NCBI RefSeq assembly: GCF_004801405.1
Contig: NZ_SSOB01000063.1
Coordinates: 1 to 43,587 of the forward strand
Direction of reading: 5' to 3'
DNA: 43,587 nucleotides
DNA from: Cohnella fermenti
GTDB taxonomy: Bacteria > Bacillota > Bacilli > Paenibacillales > Paenibacillaceae
The notes below the pieces were generated by a model. The model was not told the DNA's origin. It was given only the letters and a program-made list of their open reading frames with translations, and ran no database searches. Made by a program: the position numbers and the translations under genes. Shown here piece by piece: positions 22,514 to 31,187 of the stretch. How positions within the stretch are numbered: position 1 is the first letter of the stretch; every line of letters starts with the position of its first letter.

Positions 22514-23938
22514 ATGTCCGTACAAAAAGTATTGGAACTGATCAAGGAAAAAAACATCGAGTTCGTAGATTTCCGTTTCGTTGACTTGGCTGGCCGCGCC
22601 CACCATATCACGTTGCCTGCAACTGAGGTGGATGCTGATACGTTCGTTAACGGCGTAGCATTCGACGGTTCCTCGATCGCGGGCTTCCGCGGCATCGAAG
22701 AATCCGACATGGTCATGATGCCGGACACGGAATCCGTCTACGTGGATCCGTTCACCGCGCATTCGACCTTGATCGTTATGAGCAATATCCATACTCCGGA
22801 CGGTGCTCGTTATGAGCGCGACCCTCGTTCGATCGCCCACAAGGCGGAAGAATTCCTGCAAGCCTCCGGCGTAGGTACGACTGCGTTCTTCGCTCCGGAA
22901 TCCGAATTCTTCATCTTCGACGACGTTCGTTACGAGACGACGATGAACTCCTCTTCCTTCTTCGTAGATTCCGAAGAAGCTGCTTGGAACACCAACCGCA
23001 AGGAAGAAGGCGGCAACCTGGCGTTCAAGGTAGGCGTCAAGGGCGGTTATGTTCCGGTAGCCCCGGTTGACTCCCAACAAGACATCCGCAGCGAGATGGT
23101 TCGCCTGATGCAGGAATCCGGACTTCGCGTTGAGCGTCATCACCACGAAGTGGCAACGGCCGGCCAAGCGGAGATCAACTTCCGCTTCGATACGCTGACG
23201 AAGACGGCTGACAACCTGCTGAAGTACAAGTACATCGTGCATAACGTCGCTCGCCAATACGGCAAAGTAGCTACGTTCATGCCGAAGCCGATGTTCGGCG
23301 ACAACGGCAGCGGCATGCACGTTCACCAATCCATCTTCAACGGCGGCGACCCGCTGTTCTATGAAGAAGGCGCTTATGCGAACCTGAGCCAACTGGCTCT
23401 GAACTATATCGGGGGCATCCTGTACCACGCTCCTGCCCTGATCGCGATCACGAACCCGTCCACGAACTCGTTCAAGCGTCTGGTTCCCGGCTACGAAGCT
23501 CCGGTCAACCTCGTGTACTCCAAGGGCAACCGTTCCGCAGCCGTTCGTATCCCGGTTGCTGCGGTTACTCCGAAGGGCTGCCGCATCGAGTTCCGTACTC
23601 CGGACTCCACGGCTAACCCGTACCTGGCGTTCGCTGCCATGCTGATGGCCGGTCTGGACGGCATCAAGCGCAAGATCGATCCTTCCGCACTCGGCTATGG
23701 CCCGTATGATAAGAACATCTACGAGCTGTCCGACGAAGAGAAGAAGGAGATCCGCAGCGTACCGGGGAACCTGGACGAAGCGCTGGACGCTCTGGAAGCC
23801 GACTACGAGTTCCTCACGGAAGGCGGCGTCTTCACGAAGGAATTCATCGACAACTACGTTTCCTTCAAGCGCGGCGAAGCGAAGGCAGTCTCGATTCGCG
23901 TCCATCCTTACGAATACGGTCTGTACTTCGATTGCTAA
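22514..23938 (+). CDS. glnA: Glutamine synthetase, type I, beta-like
   Basis: A 474-residue GlnA making glutamine from glutamate and ammonia. Motifs: VAFDGSSIAGF, FFAPESEFFIFDD, NGSGMHVHQS, NPSTNSFKRLVPGYEAP and EFRTPDSTANPY. It is longer than the 444-residue Bacillus type. The segment KNIYELSDEE has Tyr403 where enterobacterial GlnA is adenylylated (NLYDL), and SSIAGFRGIEESD lacks the Arg that controls feedback inhibition in the alpha type. Both point to subtype beta. Codon use is more T-rich and regular than in neighbours, as for highly expressed genes. GGGGAGG precedes the ATG; a longer in-frame start at 22496 is unlikely. No glnR lies beside it. Confidence 0.95.
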   Translation: MSVQKVLELIKEKNIEFVDFRFVDLAGRAHHITLPATEVDADTFVNGVAFDGSSIAGFRGIEESDMVMMPDTESVYVDPFTAHSTLIVMSNIHTPDGARYERDPRSIAHKAEEFLQASGVGTTAFFAPESEFFIFDDVRYETTMNSSSFFVDSEEAAWNTNRKEEGGNLAFKVGVKGGYVPVAPVDSQQDIRSEMVRLMQESGLRVERHHHEVATAGQAEINFRFDTLTKTADNLLKYKYIVHNVARQYGKVATFMPKPMFGDNGSGMHVHQSIFNGGDPLFYEEGAYANLSQLALNYIGGILYHAPALIAITNPSTNSFKRLVPGYEAPVNLVYSKGNRSAAVRIPVAAVTPKGCRIEFRTPDSTANPYLAFAAMLMAGLDGIKRKIDPSALGYGPYDKNIYELSDEEKKEIRSVPGNLDEALDALEADYEFLTEGGVFTKEFIDNYVSFKRGEAKAVSIRVHPYEYGLYFDC

Positions 23939-23963
23939 GATCGAAGCGCCAATAAGTTAACGG

Positions 23964-24003
23964 GGCTGCTCCGAGAGTCTTCACGGACTCGAGGGGCAGC
24001 CTT
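23964..24003 (+). terminator. Hairpin terminator after glnA
   Basis: GGCTGCTCCGAGAGTC (about 23965-23980) pairs with GACTCGAGGGGCAGCC (about 23986-24001). The T-run that follows is poor (TTGTTC). Confidence 0.65.
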
Positions 24004-24041
24004 GTTCGTAATTGGGCGAAGCTTGTCGAGCCAAAGCCGAA

Positions 24042-24079
24042 GGATATTCGAATATTCCCTCGAATTTGTTCGGATATTC
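24042..24079. promoter_or_regulatory. Palindrome and repeated GGATATTC upstream of serC
   Basis: ATATTCGAATAT (24044-24055) is a perfect 12-bp palindrome, and GGATATTC occurs at 24042 and 24072, 30 bp apart. The position about 100 bases before serC suggests an operator, but no regulator is known to me. Confidence 0.3.
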
Positions 24080-24177
24080 ATTCGATCGCCATCAATTCAA
24101 TCGGAATAACGGTTGCTACGTTAGCCTGGGCTTTGATATGATAAGCCTATCCTGATTTCTAACAAGGTGGGTATGAG

Positions 24178-25266
24178 ATGACGAACCGAGCTTACAACTT
24201 CAACGCGGGGCCGGCAGCGCTGCCGCTTGAGGTTCTTCAGCAAGCGCAGGAACAATTCGTGAATTATGAGGGATCGGGCATGTCCTTGATGGAGATGTCC
24301 CACCGCGGAGCGATCTACGAAGGGGTGCATCAACAGGCGGAAGCGCTGCTTCGCGAGCTGTTCGGCATTCCGGAAGGCTACAAGGTTCTGTTCGTGCAAG
24401 GCGGAGCGAGCACCCAGTTCGCCATGGTTCCGATGAACCTGCTGCAGCCGGGCAAGGCGGCAAGCTTCGTGGCGACGGGAAGCTGGGCGACCAAGGCGAT
24501 TCAGGAAGCGAAGCTGTTCGGAGAGACGGTAGTTGCGGCTTCCTCCGAAGCGGACAAGTACAACCGCATTCCTTCGCTCGCGGAGATCGCGATTCCGGAT
24601 AACGCCGCTTACCTGCACGTGACCTCGAACGAGACGATTGAAGGCACCCAGTGGGCCGAATATCCGGATACGGGCTCCGTTCCGCTCGTCGCCGACATGT
24701 CCAGCGACATCCTGTGCCGTCCGCTCGACATCTCCAAGTTCGGCCTGATCTACGCGGGCGCGCAGAAGAACCTCGGCCCTTCGGGCGTCACGATCGTTAT
24801 TGTGCGCGAAGACCTGATCGGAACTCCGTCGCTGACCGTTCCGACGATGCTCCGGTACAGCACCCACGCCAAGAACGATTCGCTCTACAACACGCCGCCT
24901 ACATTCGCCATCTACATGACGAACCTCGTTCTGCAATGGGTGAAGGCCCAAGGCGGAGCGGCGGCCATCGAGCAGGCGAATCGCGAGAAGGCCGAGCTTC
25001 TGTATCGGACGATCGATGAGAGCGGCGACTTCTATCGCGGCTTCGCGCAGAAGGATAGCCGGTCGCTCATGAACGTTACCTTCCGTCTCGGCAGCGAGGA
25101 GTTGGAGAAGAAGTTCGCCAAGGAATCTGAAGCCGAAGGCTTCGTCGGCTTGAAGGGACATCGCAGCGTCGGCGGCCTCCGCGCTTCGATCTACAATGCC
25201 GTCCCGCTCTCCAGTGTCCGTGCGCTTGTGGACTTTATGGCGGAATTCCAACGCCGCAACGGGTAA
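24178..25266 (+). CDS. serC: Phosphoserine aminotransferase
   Basis: A 362-residue class V PLP aminotransferase that converts 3-phosphohydroxypyruvate to phosphoserine in serine synthesis. It begins with YNFNAGPAALPLEVL, has EMSHRG, FVQGGASTQF and the PLP lysine K197 in IYAGAQKNLGPSG; HRSVGGLRASIYNAV near the C-terminus binds substrate. Length is typical. It is transcribed alone, with a good terminator at 25289-25316. AAGGTGGG lies upstream of the start. Confidence 0.97.
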   Translation: MTNRAYNFNAGPAALPLEVLQQAQEQFVNYEGSGMSLMEMSHRGAIYEGVHQQAEALLRELFGIPEGYKVLFVQGGASTQFAMVPMNLLQPGKAASFVATGSWATKAIQEAKLFGETVVAASSEADKYNRIPSLAEIAIPDNAAYLHVTSNETIEGTQWAEYPDTGSVPLVADMSSDILCRPLDISKFGLIYAGAQKNLGPSGVTIVIVREDLIGTPSLTVPTMLRYSTHAKNDSLYNTPPTFAIYMTNLVLQWVKAQGGAAAIEQANREKAELLYRTIDESGDFYRGFAQKDSRSLMNVTFRLGSEELEKKFAKESEAEGFVGLKGHRSVGGLRASIYNAVPLSSVRALVDFMAEFQRRNG

Positions 25267-25288
25267 CGCTCGGCTTTGCTTCGAAGAG

Positions 25289-25316
25289 AAAGCGGCATTC
25301 GCCGCTTTTTTTTCTT
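25289..25316 (+). terminator. Intrinsic terminator after serC
   Basis: AAAGCGGC and GCCGCTTT form an 8-base stem around ATTC and are followed by a run of T. Confidence 0.9.
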
Positions 25317-25374
25317 GACGGCAAGGAGGAACGCAACGGGGATATCGCTTTATGCAACGAACGGAGGAGACCAG

Positions 25375-25842
25375 GTGGCTTTTCACATCGTATTGGTTGA
25401 ACCGGAGATTCCCGCGAATACGGGCAATATCGCCCGGACGTGCGCGGCAACCGCAACGCATCTCCATCTCGTGCGCCCGCTGGGCTTCTCGACGAGCGAC
25501 AGCCAGTTGAAGCGCGCTGGGCTCGATTATTGGCATTCGGTCCGGATCTCGTACCACGATTCGTTCGCCGAGTTGCAGGAGCAATACCCGGAGGGTCGCT
25601 TCTTCTTCGCAAGCACGAAGGTGAGCAAGCGGTATTGCGACTACGAATTCCGCGACGGCGACTTCTTCGTGTTCGGCAAGGAGACGAAGGGGCTTCCGCA
25701 GGAGCTGCTTGACGCGAATCCGGATACCGGCATGAGAATGCCGATGACCGACAAGGTTCGTTCGCTCAACCTGGCGAATTCGGCGGCTATCGTCATCTAC
25801 GAAGCGCTGCGTCAGACCGGATTCCCGGGACTTGAAGGATAA
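25375..25842 (+). CDS. trmL: tRNA (cytidine(34)-2'-O)-methyltransferase
   Basis: A 155-residue SPOUT-family RNA methyltransferase. It begins AFHIVLVEPEIPANTGNIAR, and carries HLVRPLGFS, FGKETKGLP and VRSLNLANSAAIVIYEALRQ, the knot that binds S-adenosylmethionine. TrmL methylates the wobble base of tRNA-Leu. The start is GTG at 25375 with GGAGGAGA at 25362-25369; the longer frame beginning at 25276 overlaps the serC terminator and is not believed. Confidence 0.93.
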   Translation: MAFHIVLVEPEIPANTGNIARTCAATATHLHLVRPLGFSTSDSQLKRAGLDYWHSVRISYHDSFAELQEQYPEGRFFFASTKVSKRYCDYEFRDGDFFVFGKETKGLPQELLDANPDTGMRMPMTDKVRSLNLANSAAIVIYEALRQTGFPGLEG

Positions 25843-25905
25843 TTCCGGGTAATCCCTGTTTATATCCATGGATATTAGCAGAAAAATCGACTAATTTCCG
25901 CATGA

Positions 25906-25914
25906 TTTGTCGAA
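25906..25914 (+). promoter_or_regulatory. Spo0A box upstream of abrB
   Basis: TTTGTCGAA contains the 0A-box core TGTCGAA (25908-25914). It lies about 135 bases before the abrB-like start, where B. subtilis abrB is repressed by Spo0A~P. Confidence 0.5.
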
Positions 25915-26048
25915 CATTTGTACAATTTTAAGCAAATTGACCATTGGTAGAGGATTCGTCCATCCGATAGAGAAGTGCTATATAAGGTACAACGGTTTCT
26001 ATTTGGATACTACCTAGATGATCGCTACAGAAATGAGGAGGAACTGTT

Positions 26049-26294
26049 TTGAAACCCGCTGGCGTCGTTCGTAAAGTGGACCAACTCGGTCGTATCGTAT
26101 TGCCCAAGTCTCTTCGCAAGAGATATCAAATGAATGAAGGAGATCCTGTCGAGATTCTCGTACAGGGCGACCATATCATCTTGGAGCGTTACCGTCCGCG
26201 CTGCGTGTTCTGCACGTCGATGGATAATGTCGAAGAGTTCAAGGACCGTTACGTATGCGGCACTTGCCTTGGCGAGATGCAGGGCATGCTGTAA
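26049..26294 (+). CDS. abrB: AbrB-family transition-state regulator
   Basis: An 81-residue DNA-binding protein. The N-terminal swapped-hairpin domain reads VVRKVDQLGRIVLPKSLRK then EGDPVEILVQGDHIILERY. The C-terminal part has two Cys pairs (CVFC, and CGTC at 73-76 region), which could bind a metal or form disulphides. AbrB represses post-exponential genes during growth. The start is TTG at 26049, supported by GAGGAGGAA at 26035-26043. The upstream region carries a Spo0A box. Confidence 0.92.
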   Translation: MKPAGVVRKVDQLGRIVLPKSLRKRYQMNEGDPVEILVQGDHIILERYRPRCVFCTSMDNVEEFKDRYVCGTCLGEMQGML

Positions 26295-26328
26295 GCGGCA
26301 AGGCAACACGGCTGTAATGGGGAAAAAA

Positions 26329-26377
26329 GAAACACCGCATCTTCCGCGACTTCGGCGGGGGGAGCGGTGTTTCTCTT
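26329..26377 (+). terminator. Intrinsic terminator after abrB
   Basis: AGAAACACCGC (26329-26339) pairs exactly with GCGGTGTTTCT (26364-26374); the loop contains CCGCGACTTCGGCGG, itself a small hairpin. The following tract is CTTG, so termination may be weak in the plus direction and stronger on the minus strand, where AAGAAACACCGC is followed by ATTAC...; direction is uncertain. Confidence 0.65.
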
Positions 26378-26403
26378 GTGTTCGAGGGAGCCTGAGGCGC
26401 TCG

Positions 26404-26514
26404 TTACATTCCGGCAGTCTTGTCCTCGTTGTAAGCTGCGGTCAAGACGGCGGTCAGGAGAATCGCTAACACGAGGATAACGATCCAGAAGTTATGTGTC
26501 AGTCCCAGAAACAT
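26404..26514 (-). CDS. Small single-pass membrane protein (36 aa)
   Basis: A 36-residue frame on the minus strand, starting at ATG 26514 with an excellent GGAGGTG just upstream. Residues 8-27 are one hydrophobic helix (NFWIVILVLAILLTAVLTAA); the tail AYNEDKTAGM is polar. Size and composition resemble short spore-former membrane peptides, but I do not recognise a family. It is transcribed opposite to both neighbours. Confidence 0.6.
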   Translation of the reverse strand: MFLGLTHNFWIVILVLAILLTAVLTAAYNEDKTAGM

Positions 26515-26652
26515 TTGCCACACCTCCACTAAACTTCCTTTATTATACCCAAGACAGGCCAAAAAGAAAACGCAAAATGTTGCTCCGTCCGCGCATAGAC
26601 TAAGATTGTAGCCGAATGTCGCTGCCACTTGGAAGACGAGGAGGGCATGACG

Positions 26653-27789
26653 ATGGGCGAGATGATCAACTGGATGGGCGGATGGCCGAAGGAAGGCGTC
26701 TTGTCGGCCGCGGAATGGGAGGAGCGGACGGAGCGTTGCTCGGCGCTCGGCGGCGCTTGGCGCGAACGGGACGCCGAGCGGCTTAAGGAGGTCTTGGCGC
26801 AGACCGAGCTGCTTCCGACCTTCGGGGCGGCTCCGTCGCGCATCCGTATTGCCGCAGGAGCGGATGCGGCGATCGAGTGGACGATCGGGCGCTTGCTGCA
26901 GCCGGGAGACGCGGTGCTCGTGGAGCGGCCGACCAGCCGGTTCGCGCTTCAGTCGTTCCGCCGGGCGGGTGTCGTTCCTCACGATACGCCAAGCGATGCT
27001 TCCGGGATCGAGCCGGACGCGCTGGCGGACTCGATCCGCAAGCTTCACCCGCGCCTTGTGTATGCGGCGCCGGATTGCACGGACCCCGAAGGGAGAAGAT
27101 GGACCCGGGAGCGGAAGGACGCGCTTCTGCGCATCTGCGGCGAGACGGGCACCGCCGTTCTGCTGGATGAGCGCCAGGCGATCCTGTGCGAGCCGAGGGA
27201 AGCGGAGGATGCGCTTCGGCCGCTCGGAGACGGCATGGGGGCGGTCGTGATCCGAGCCGGGGAGCTGCCGCCGGGAATGGTCGCCGGCCTGCGGTGGGGA
27301 TGGCTGTGCGTGGAAGGGGACGAGGGAGACGAGCGGATCAAGGAGCTCCTGCCCCGGCACTCGCCGTCATCGCAGCCGCTCCCGTTCCCGGGCGAGGGCG
27401 TCTCGCCTGCGGAACAGCTTGCGGTGCTTGGCTTGCTGGAGGAGGGCATCGAGCCGCTGGTGAATACGCTGAACTTCATCTGCCGCTCGCGCAACGGCGT
27501 GCTGATCGAGCAGCTCAAGAAGCAGCGGCTGGAAGGGCTGAGCTGGCAGGAGCCGCAGCGGGGGATGCACATGTGGCTGGGGCTCCCGGAGGGCTTGGAC
27601 GGCGACGCCCTGCTTCGGGCTTCATGGCTCGGCGGCGTGCTGTTCCAGCCGGGAGGCGCGTTCTACGCCTCCAACCCGGATCGCTTCAAGCTGCGGATAA
27701 CCGTCGCCCATACCGAGGATAGATGGATTCGAATCGGAGTTCAGAGGCTGGGCGAGGCGATGTCGGAATTCCTCGGGAGATGGGTGTAG
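26653..27789 (+). CDS. PLP aminotransferase-fold protein lacking the catalytic lysine
   Basis: A 378-residue protein related to the aminotransferase domain of MocR/AspC-type fold-I enzymes. It keeps the cofactor-domain landmarks RIRIAAGADAAIEWTIG, VYAAPDCTDPEG, VLLDERQA and the helix AGLRWGWL. In active relatives the sequence before this helix contains the PLP lysine (SK-x-x-x-PG-x-R-x-G). Here residues ~197-211 read IRAGELPPGMVAGLR with no lysine at all. The usual Tyr after the PLP-contacting Asp is also absent (DER). It may therefore be a pseudoenzyme. ATG 26653 is 7 bases from GAGGAGGG; a longer frame starts at 26629. Confidence 0.75.
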   Translation: MGEMINWMGGWPKEGVLSAAEWEERTERCSALGGAWRERDAERLKEVLAQTELLPTFGAAPSRIRIAAGADAAIEWTIGRLLQPGDAVLVERPTSRFALQSFRRAGVVPHDTPSDASGIEPDALADSIRKLHPRLVYAAPDCTDPEGRRWTRERKDALLRICGETGTAVLLDERQAILCEPREAEDALRPLGDGMGAVVIRAGELPPGMVAGLRWGWLCVEGDEGDERIKELLPRHSPSSQPLPFPGEGVSPAEQLAVLGLLEEGIEPLVNTLNFICRSRNGVLIEQLKKQRLEGLSWQEPQRGMHMWLGLPEGLDGDALLRASWLGGVLFQPGGAFYASNPDRFKLRITVAHTEDRWIRIGVQRLGEAMSEFLGRWV

Positions 27790-27872
27790 AGCGGGGAGGA
27801 AGGGAATTGGGCGGAGGTAAGGCGGGATGGGCGAAGGCAGGATGGGCGAAGGCAGGGTGATGGGGCAAGGGG

Positions 27873-28172
27873 CTAATAGTTGTCTCCGACCGCATAGAGG
27901 ATGCCGTCCTTCAGCTCGACATCGCGGCGAACAAGGCGCTCGTCCCTCACGTTCAGGCAGCCTCCATGTTCGTCGAACGTCCAGAAGTGCAGGGGGCAGA
28001 GGAACTGTTCGCCCGTCCAACGGATCTCTCCGCCTGCATGCGGGCATAGCGCAAGCAGCAGTCGGTAGCCTCCCTCTCCTTCACGGACAAGCCAATAGGG
28101 CACGCAGTCCACATTCACCTCGGTCGGGAAGCTTGTGTAGAGAGCGACCGGACCGAGCGGGAATTTAGTCAT
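27873..28172 (-). CDS. Rieske [2Fe-2S] domain protein
   Basis: A 99-residue protein with one Rieske domain. The cluster ligands are visible as CPHAGG (C43, H45) and CPLHFW (C59, H62). Stand-alone Rieske proteins of this size serve as ferredoxin-like electron carriers, often for oxygenases; the partner is not evident here. ATG 28172 overlaps the stop of the upstream gene by 8 bases (ATGACTAA), which points to translational coupling. GTG 28181 is an alternative start. Confidence 0.88.
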   Translation of the reverse strand: MTKFPLGPVALYTSFPTEVNVDCVPYWLVREGEGGYRLLLALCPHAGGEIRWTGEQFLCPLHFWTFDEHGGCLNVRDERLVRRDVELKDGILYAVGDNY

Positions 28173-29037
28173 TCCCGGCACCGCCTCCCGTCTCTATAGG
28201 CTCGGCGCGGTTTGCCGCCCAGGCGAATCGTTCCGTCCAGGTGCGCGTCACTTCGGGGAATTGCGCCAGCCCCGCGCTGCCGGCCGGAGTCAGCTCGTAG
28301 ACGCCGCGCTCGACGCGGCGGAACCATCCGTAATAGTTGTCGCGCAGCATCGACGCGGCGTTCGGGCAGCCGGTCAGCTCGCGCACTCGTTTAGGCGACG
28401 CAGGGCCTCCGCATTCCAGCGCGAGGGCGCATTGAATGGACCGTTCGCGGTACGCCGTGACGAGCTTGCGCTTGGAGCTGCCGCCGACGTTGTAGTCGCC
28501 GCTGCGGGCTTCGAACTCCTGCAGCAGCTTCTTCGCTCCGCGCTTCGCGCGCCCGCCTTCCTTCAGCCGGTATTCGCCGGCGGAAGCCGCTTCGGCGGCC
28601 GCGAGGCCGTCTGTGAGATGGTCCGCGAGCATCGGCATGGCGAGCGCCGGCGCTGCGGAGCCGCCGCCGCCCTGCGGCTGCCGCCAGATCTCGATCACAG
28701 GCGATTTGGTCTTGTAGAAGGTGACGGTCATGAAGCCCAGCTTCAGTCTTCCGCATAAGGAGGAGAGCTCGTGGAATCTCTGGTTGTGAGCGCCCTTCTT
28801 CGTCCGGTTCCGTTCGACGGCGAGCCATACCTCGGCTCCCGTGCGCTGCCTCTCCAAGCCCTGGAGCAGGAGCGGAAGCGTAAACGTCTTCTTCATCTCC
28901 ACGATAACGAGCCGGGAATCGGCGGGGCGCACGGCGACAAGGTCGCAGCCGCGCACCTCCGCCTTCACCTCGTATCCGAGCCGCGCGAAGTGAGCCTTGA
29001 TCGGAGCGTACAACTCGGTTTCGCGCTCGATGGCCAA
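28165..29037 (-). CDS. DUF2161 protein with PD-(D/E)XK nuclease-like fold
   Basis: A 290-residue protein. The N-terminal ~110 residues match DUF2161: ERETELYAPIKAHFARLGYE, GCDLVAVRP (D32) and LVIVEMKK (E47, K49), the D-(x)n-E-x-K pattern of PD-(D/E)XK nucleases. The C-terminal ~110 residues (from about 175) are a separate helical domain with KLVTAYRERSIQCALAL and YGWFRRVERGVYELT, which looks like a winged-helix. Catalytic activity is untested for the family. The start is TTG at 29037 with AGGAGGCGG upstream. It overlaps the Rieske gene. Confidence 0.75.
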   Translation of the reverse strand: MAIERETELYAPIKAHFARLGYEVKAEVRGCDLVAVRPADSRLVIVEMKKTFTLPLLLQGLERQRTGAEVWLAVERNRTKKGAHNQRFHELSSLCGRLKLGFMTVTFYKTKSPVIEIWRQPQGGGGSAAPALAMPMLADHLTDGLAAAEAASAGEYRLKEGGRAKRGAKKLLQEFEARSGDYNVGGSSKRKLVTAYRERSIQCALALECGGPASPKRVRELTGCPNAASMLRDNYYGWFRRVERGVYELTPAGSAGLAQFPEVTRTWTERFAWAANRAEPIETGGGAGND

Positions 29038-29258
29038 CGGCGTCCGCCTCCTTCTCCGTTTTCATTTTACCCATAGCTTGAATTATAACATGGAAGCCGC
29101 CAATCGTAAGCGCGGCGCGGATTCGAAGCTAACATGGCTGCGGGCATGGGACGGCCTATCTTGTTTTCATGGTCGGTAAGGGGCAATTTCGTCCTTCTCT
29201 TCGCATAGTTATAAGTACGTTTCTCAAGGGGAAGGGACTAGGTAGAGGAGGTAGCGGC

Positions 29259-31154
29259 ATGGATCTATTCAGACGTCTCGCGGAGTACCGGACCGAGAGC
29301 GAGAAGCTTGCGTGGTCCGGAACTTTCAGGGATTATATCGACTTGCTGCGCCGCGATCCGGCTCCGGCGATGACCGCGCATGCCCGGGTATACGACATGA
29401 TCGTGTCGCATGGCGTGGAGGAGGTCGGCGGTCACAAGCGATACAAGTTTTTCGAACGGGATATTTACGGCCTGGATCGAACGATGGAGAAGCTGGTGGA
29501 GGAGTACTTCCACTCGGCGGCCCGCCGGCTTGATGTGCGCAAGCGGATCTTGCTCCTCATGGGACCGGTAAGCGGAGGCAAGTCGACGATCGTCACGATC
29601 CTGAAGCGAGGACTCGAGCAATTCGCCCGCACCGATCGAGGAGCGGTCTACGCGATTCAAGGCTGCCCGATGCACGAGGACCCGCTGCACTTGATCCCTC
29701 ACGGGCTGCGCCCCGAGTTCGAGAAGGAGCTGGGGGTTCGAATCGAAGGGAATCTGTGCCCGTCCTGCCAGATGAGGCTGCGCACCGAGTTCGACGACGA
29801 CGCGGAGAAGGTTCCGGTTGTGCGTGTCCTGCTCTCCGAGGAGGACCGGGTCGGCATCGGCACGTTCAGCCCCTCCGATCCGAAGTCGCAGGATATCGCC
29901 GACCTGACGGGGAGCATCGACTTCTCGACGATTACGGAATACGGCTCCGAGTCCGATCCGAGAGCGTACCGGTTCGACGGCGAGCTGAACAAGGCGAATC
30001 GGGGGCTTATGGAATTCCAGGAGATGCTGAAGTGCGACGAGAAGTTCCTCTGGAACTTGCTCTCCTTGACGCAGGAAGGCAACTTCAAGGCCGGCCGGTT
30101 CGCGCTTATCTCCGCCGACGAGCTGATCATCGCCCACACGAACGAATCCGAGTACAAGGCGTTCATCTCCAACAAGAAGAATGAGGCGCTGCAATCGCGG
30201 ATGATCGTCATGCCGGTTCCTTATAACTTGAAGGTGACGGACGAGGAGAAAATCTATTCCAAGCTGATCGGCCAATCCGACATGAGCCACGTCCATATCG
30301 CTCCGCATGCCCTTCGTTCCGCCGCTATTTTCTCCATCCTCACCCGTCTGAGAGACTCCAAGAAGCAAGGCATGGATCTCGTCAAGAAGATGCGGCTGTA
30401 CGACGGGGAAGAGGTGGAGGGCTTCAAGGAAGCCGATCTGAAGGAGCTGCAGAACGAGCACACGGACGAAGGGATGTCGGGCATCGACCCCCGTTATGTC
30501 ATCAATCGCATCTCCAGCGCCTTGATCAAGCACGATCTGCCGTGCATCAATGCCCTCGACGTGCTCCGCGCGCTTAAGGACGGCCTCGACCAGCATCCTT
30601 CGATCACGAAGGAGGAGCGGGAGAAGTACTTAAACTTCATCTCCGTGGCCCGGAAGGAGTACGACGGCCTGGCCAAGAAGGAGGTTCAGAAGGCGTTCGT
30701 CTACTCGTTCGAGGAGTCGGCGCGCACGCTGTTCGAGAACTACCTGGACAACATAGAGGCCTACTGCAACTGGTCGAAAATGAAAGATCCGCTCACGGGG
30801 GAGGAGATGGACCCGGACGAGAGGCTGATGCGCTCCATCGAGGAGCAGATCGGCGTCTCCGAGAATGCGAAGAAGGCGTTCCGCGAGGAGATTCTGATCC
30901 GCATCTCGGCCTATTCCCGCAAGGGCAAGAAGTTCGACTACAGCACGCACGAGCGGCTGCGCGAGGCGATCGAGAAGAAGCTGTTCACCGACCTGAAGGA
31001 CATCGTGAAGATCACGACCTCGACGAAGACGCCGGACGAGAGTCAGCTCAAGAGGATCAACGAGGTGACGAAGCGGCTGATCGACGAGCACGGCTACTGC
31101 CCGGTATGCGCCAACGAGCTGATGCGGTATGTGGGGAGCTTGCTGAATCGGTGA
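29259..31154 (+). CDS. prkA: PrkA (YeaG-type) serine protein kinase
   Basis: A 631-residue AAA+-type protein. The Walker A motif is GPVSGGKST (residues 102-110). The PrkA/YeaG family has an AAA module followed by a C-terminal kinase-like domain and is linked to sporulation and stationary-phase stress. Two Cys pairs, CPSC near 170 and CPVC near 615, could bind zinc. In many genomes prkA is next to yhbH/DUF444 and spoVR; here spoVR is 4.9 kb away and DUF444 is absent. The start at 29259 has GGAGGTAG; upstream in-frame codons add 30 residues and lack support. Confidence 0.95.
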   Translation: MDLFRRLAEYRTESEKLAWSGTFRDYIDLLRRDPAPAMTAHARVYDMIVSHGVEEVGGHKRYKFFERDIYGLDRTMEKLVEEYFHSAARRLDVRKRILLLMGPVSGGKSTIVTILKRGLEQFARTDRGAVYAIQGCPMHEDPLHLIPHGLRPEFEKELGVRIEGNLCPSCQMRLRTEFDDDAEKVPVVRVLLSEEDRVGIGTFSPSDPKSQDIADLTGSIDFSTITEYGSESDPRAYRFDGELNKANRGLMEFQEMLKCDEKFLWNLLSLTQEGNFKAGRFALISADELIIAHTNESEYKAFISNKKNEALQSRMIVMPVPYNLKVTDEEKIYSKLIGQSDMSHVHIAPHALRSAAIFSILTRLRDSKKQGMDLVKKMRLYDGEEVEGFKEADLKELQNEHTDEGMSGIDPRYVINRISSALIKHDLPCINALDVLRALKDGLDQHPSITKEEREKYLNFISVARKEYDGLAKKEVQKAFVYSFEESARTLFENYLDNIEAYCNWSKMKDPLTGEEMDPDERLMRSIEEQIGVSENAKKAFREEILIRISAYSRKGKKFDYSTHERLREAIEKKLFTDLKDIVKITTSTKTPDESQLKRINEVTKRLIDEHGYCPVCANELMRYVGSLLNR

Positions 31155-31187
31155 GCAGGGAATGGCCCTCGTGCCGGGAAAAAAATA

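Noticed and set aside
22427..23905. Long minus-strand frame opposite glnA, and a similar one at 24121-25869 opposite serC and trmL
   Set aside because: Both arise from codon bias of the real plus-strand genes and show no family features.
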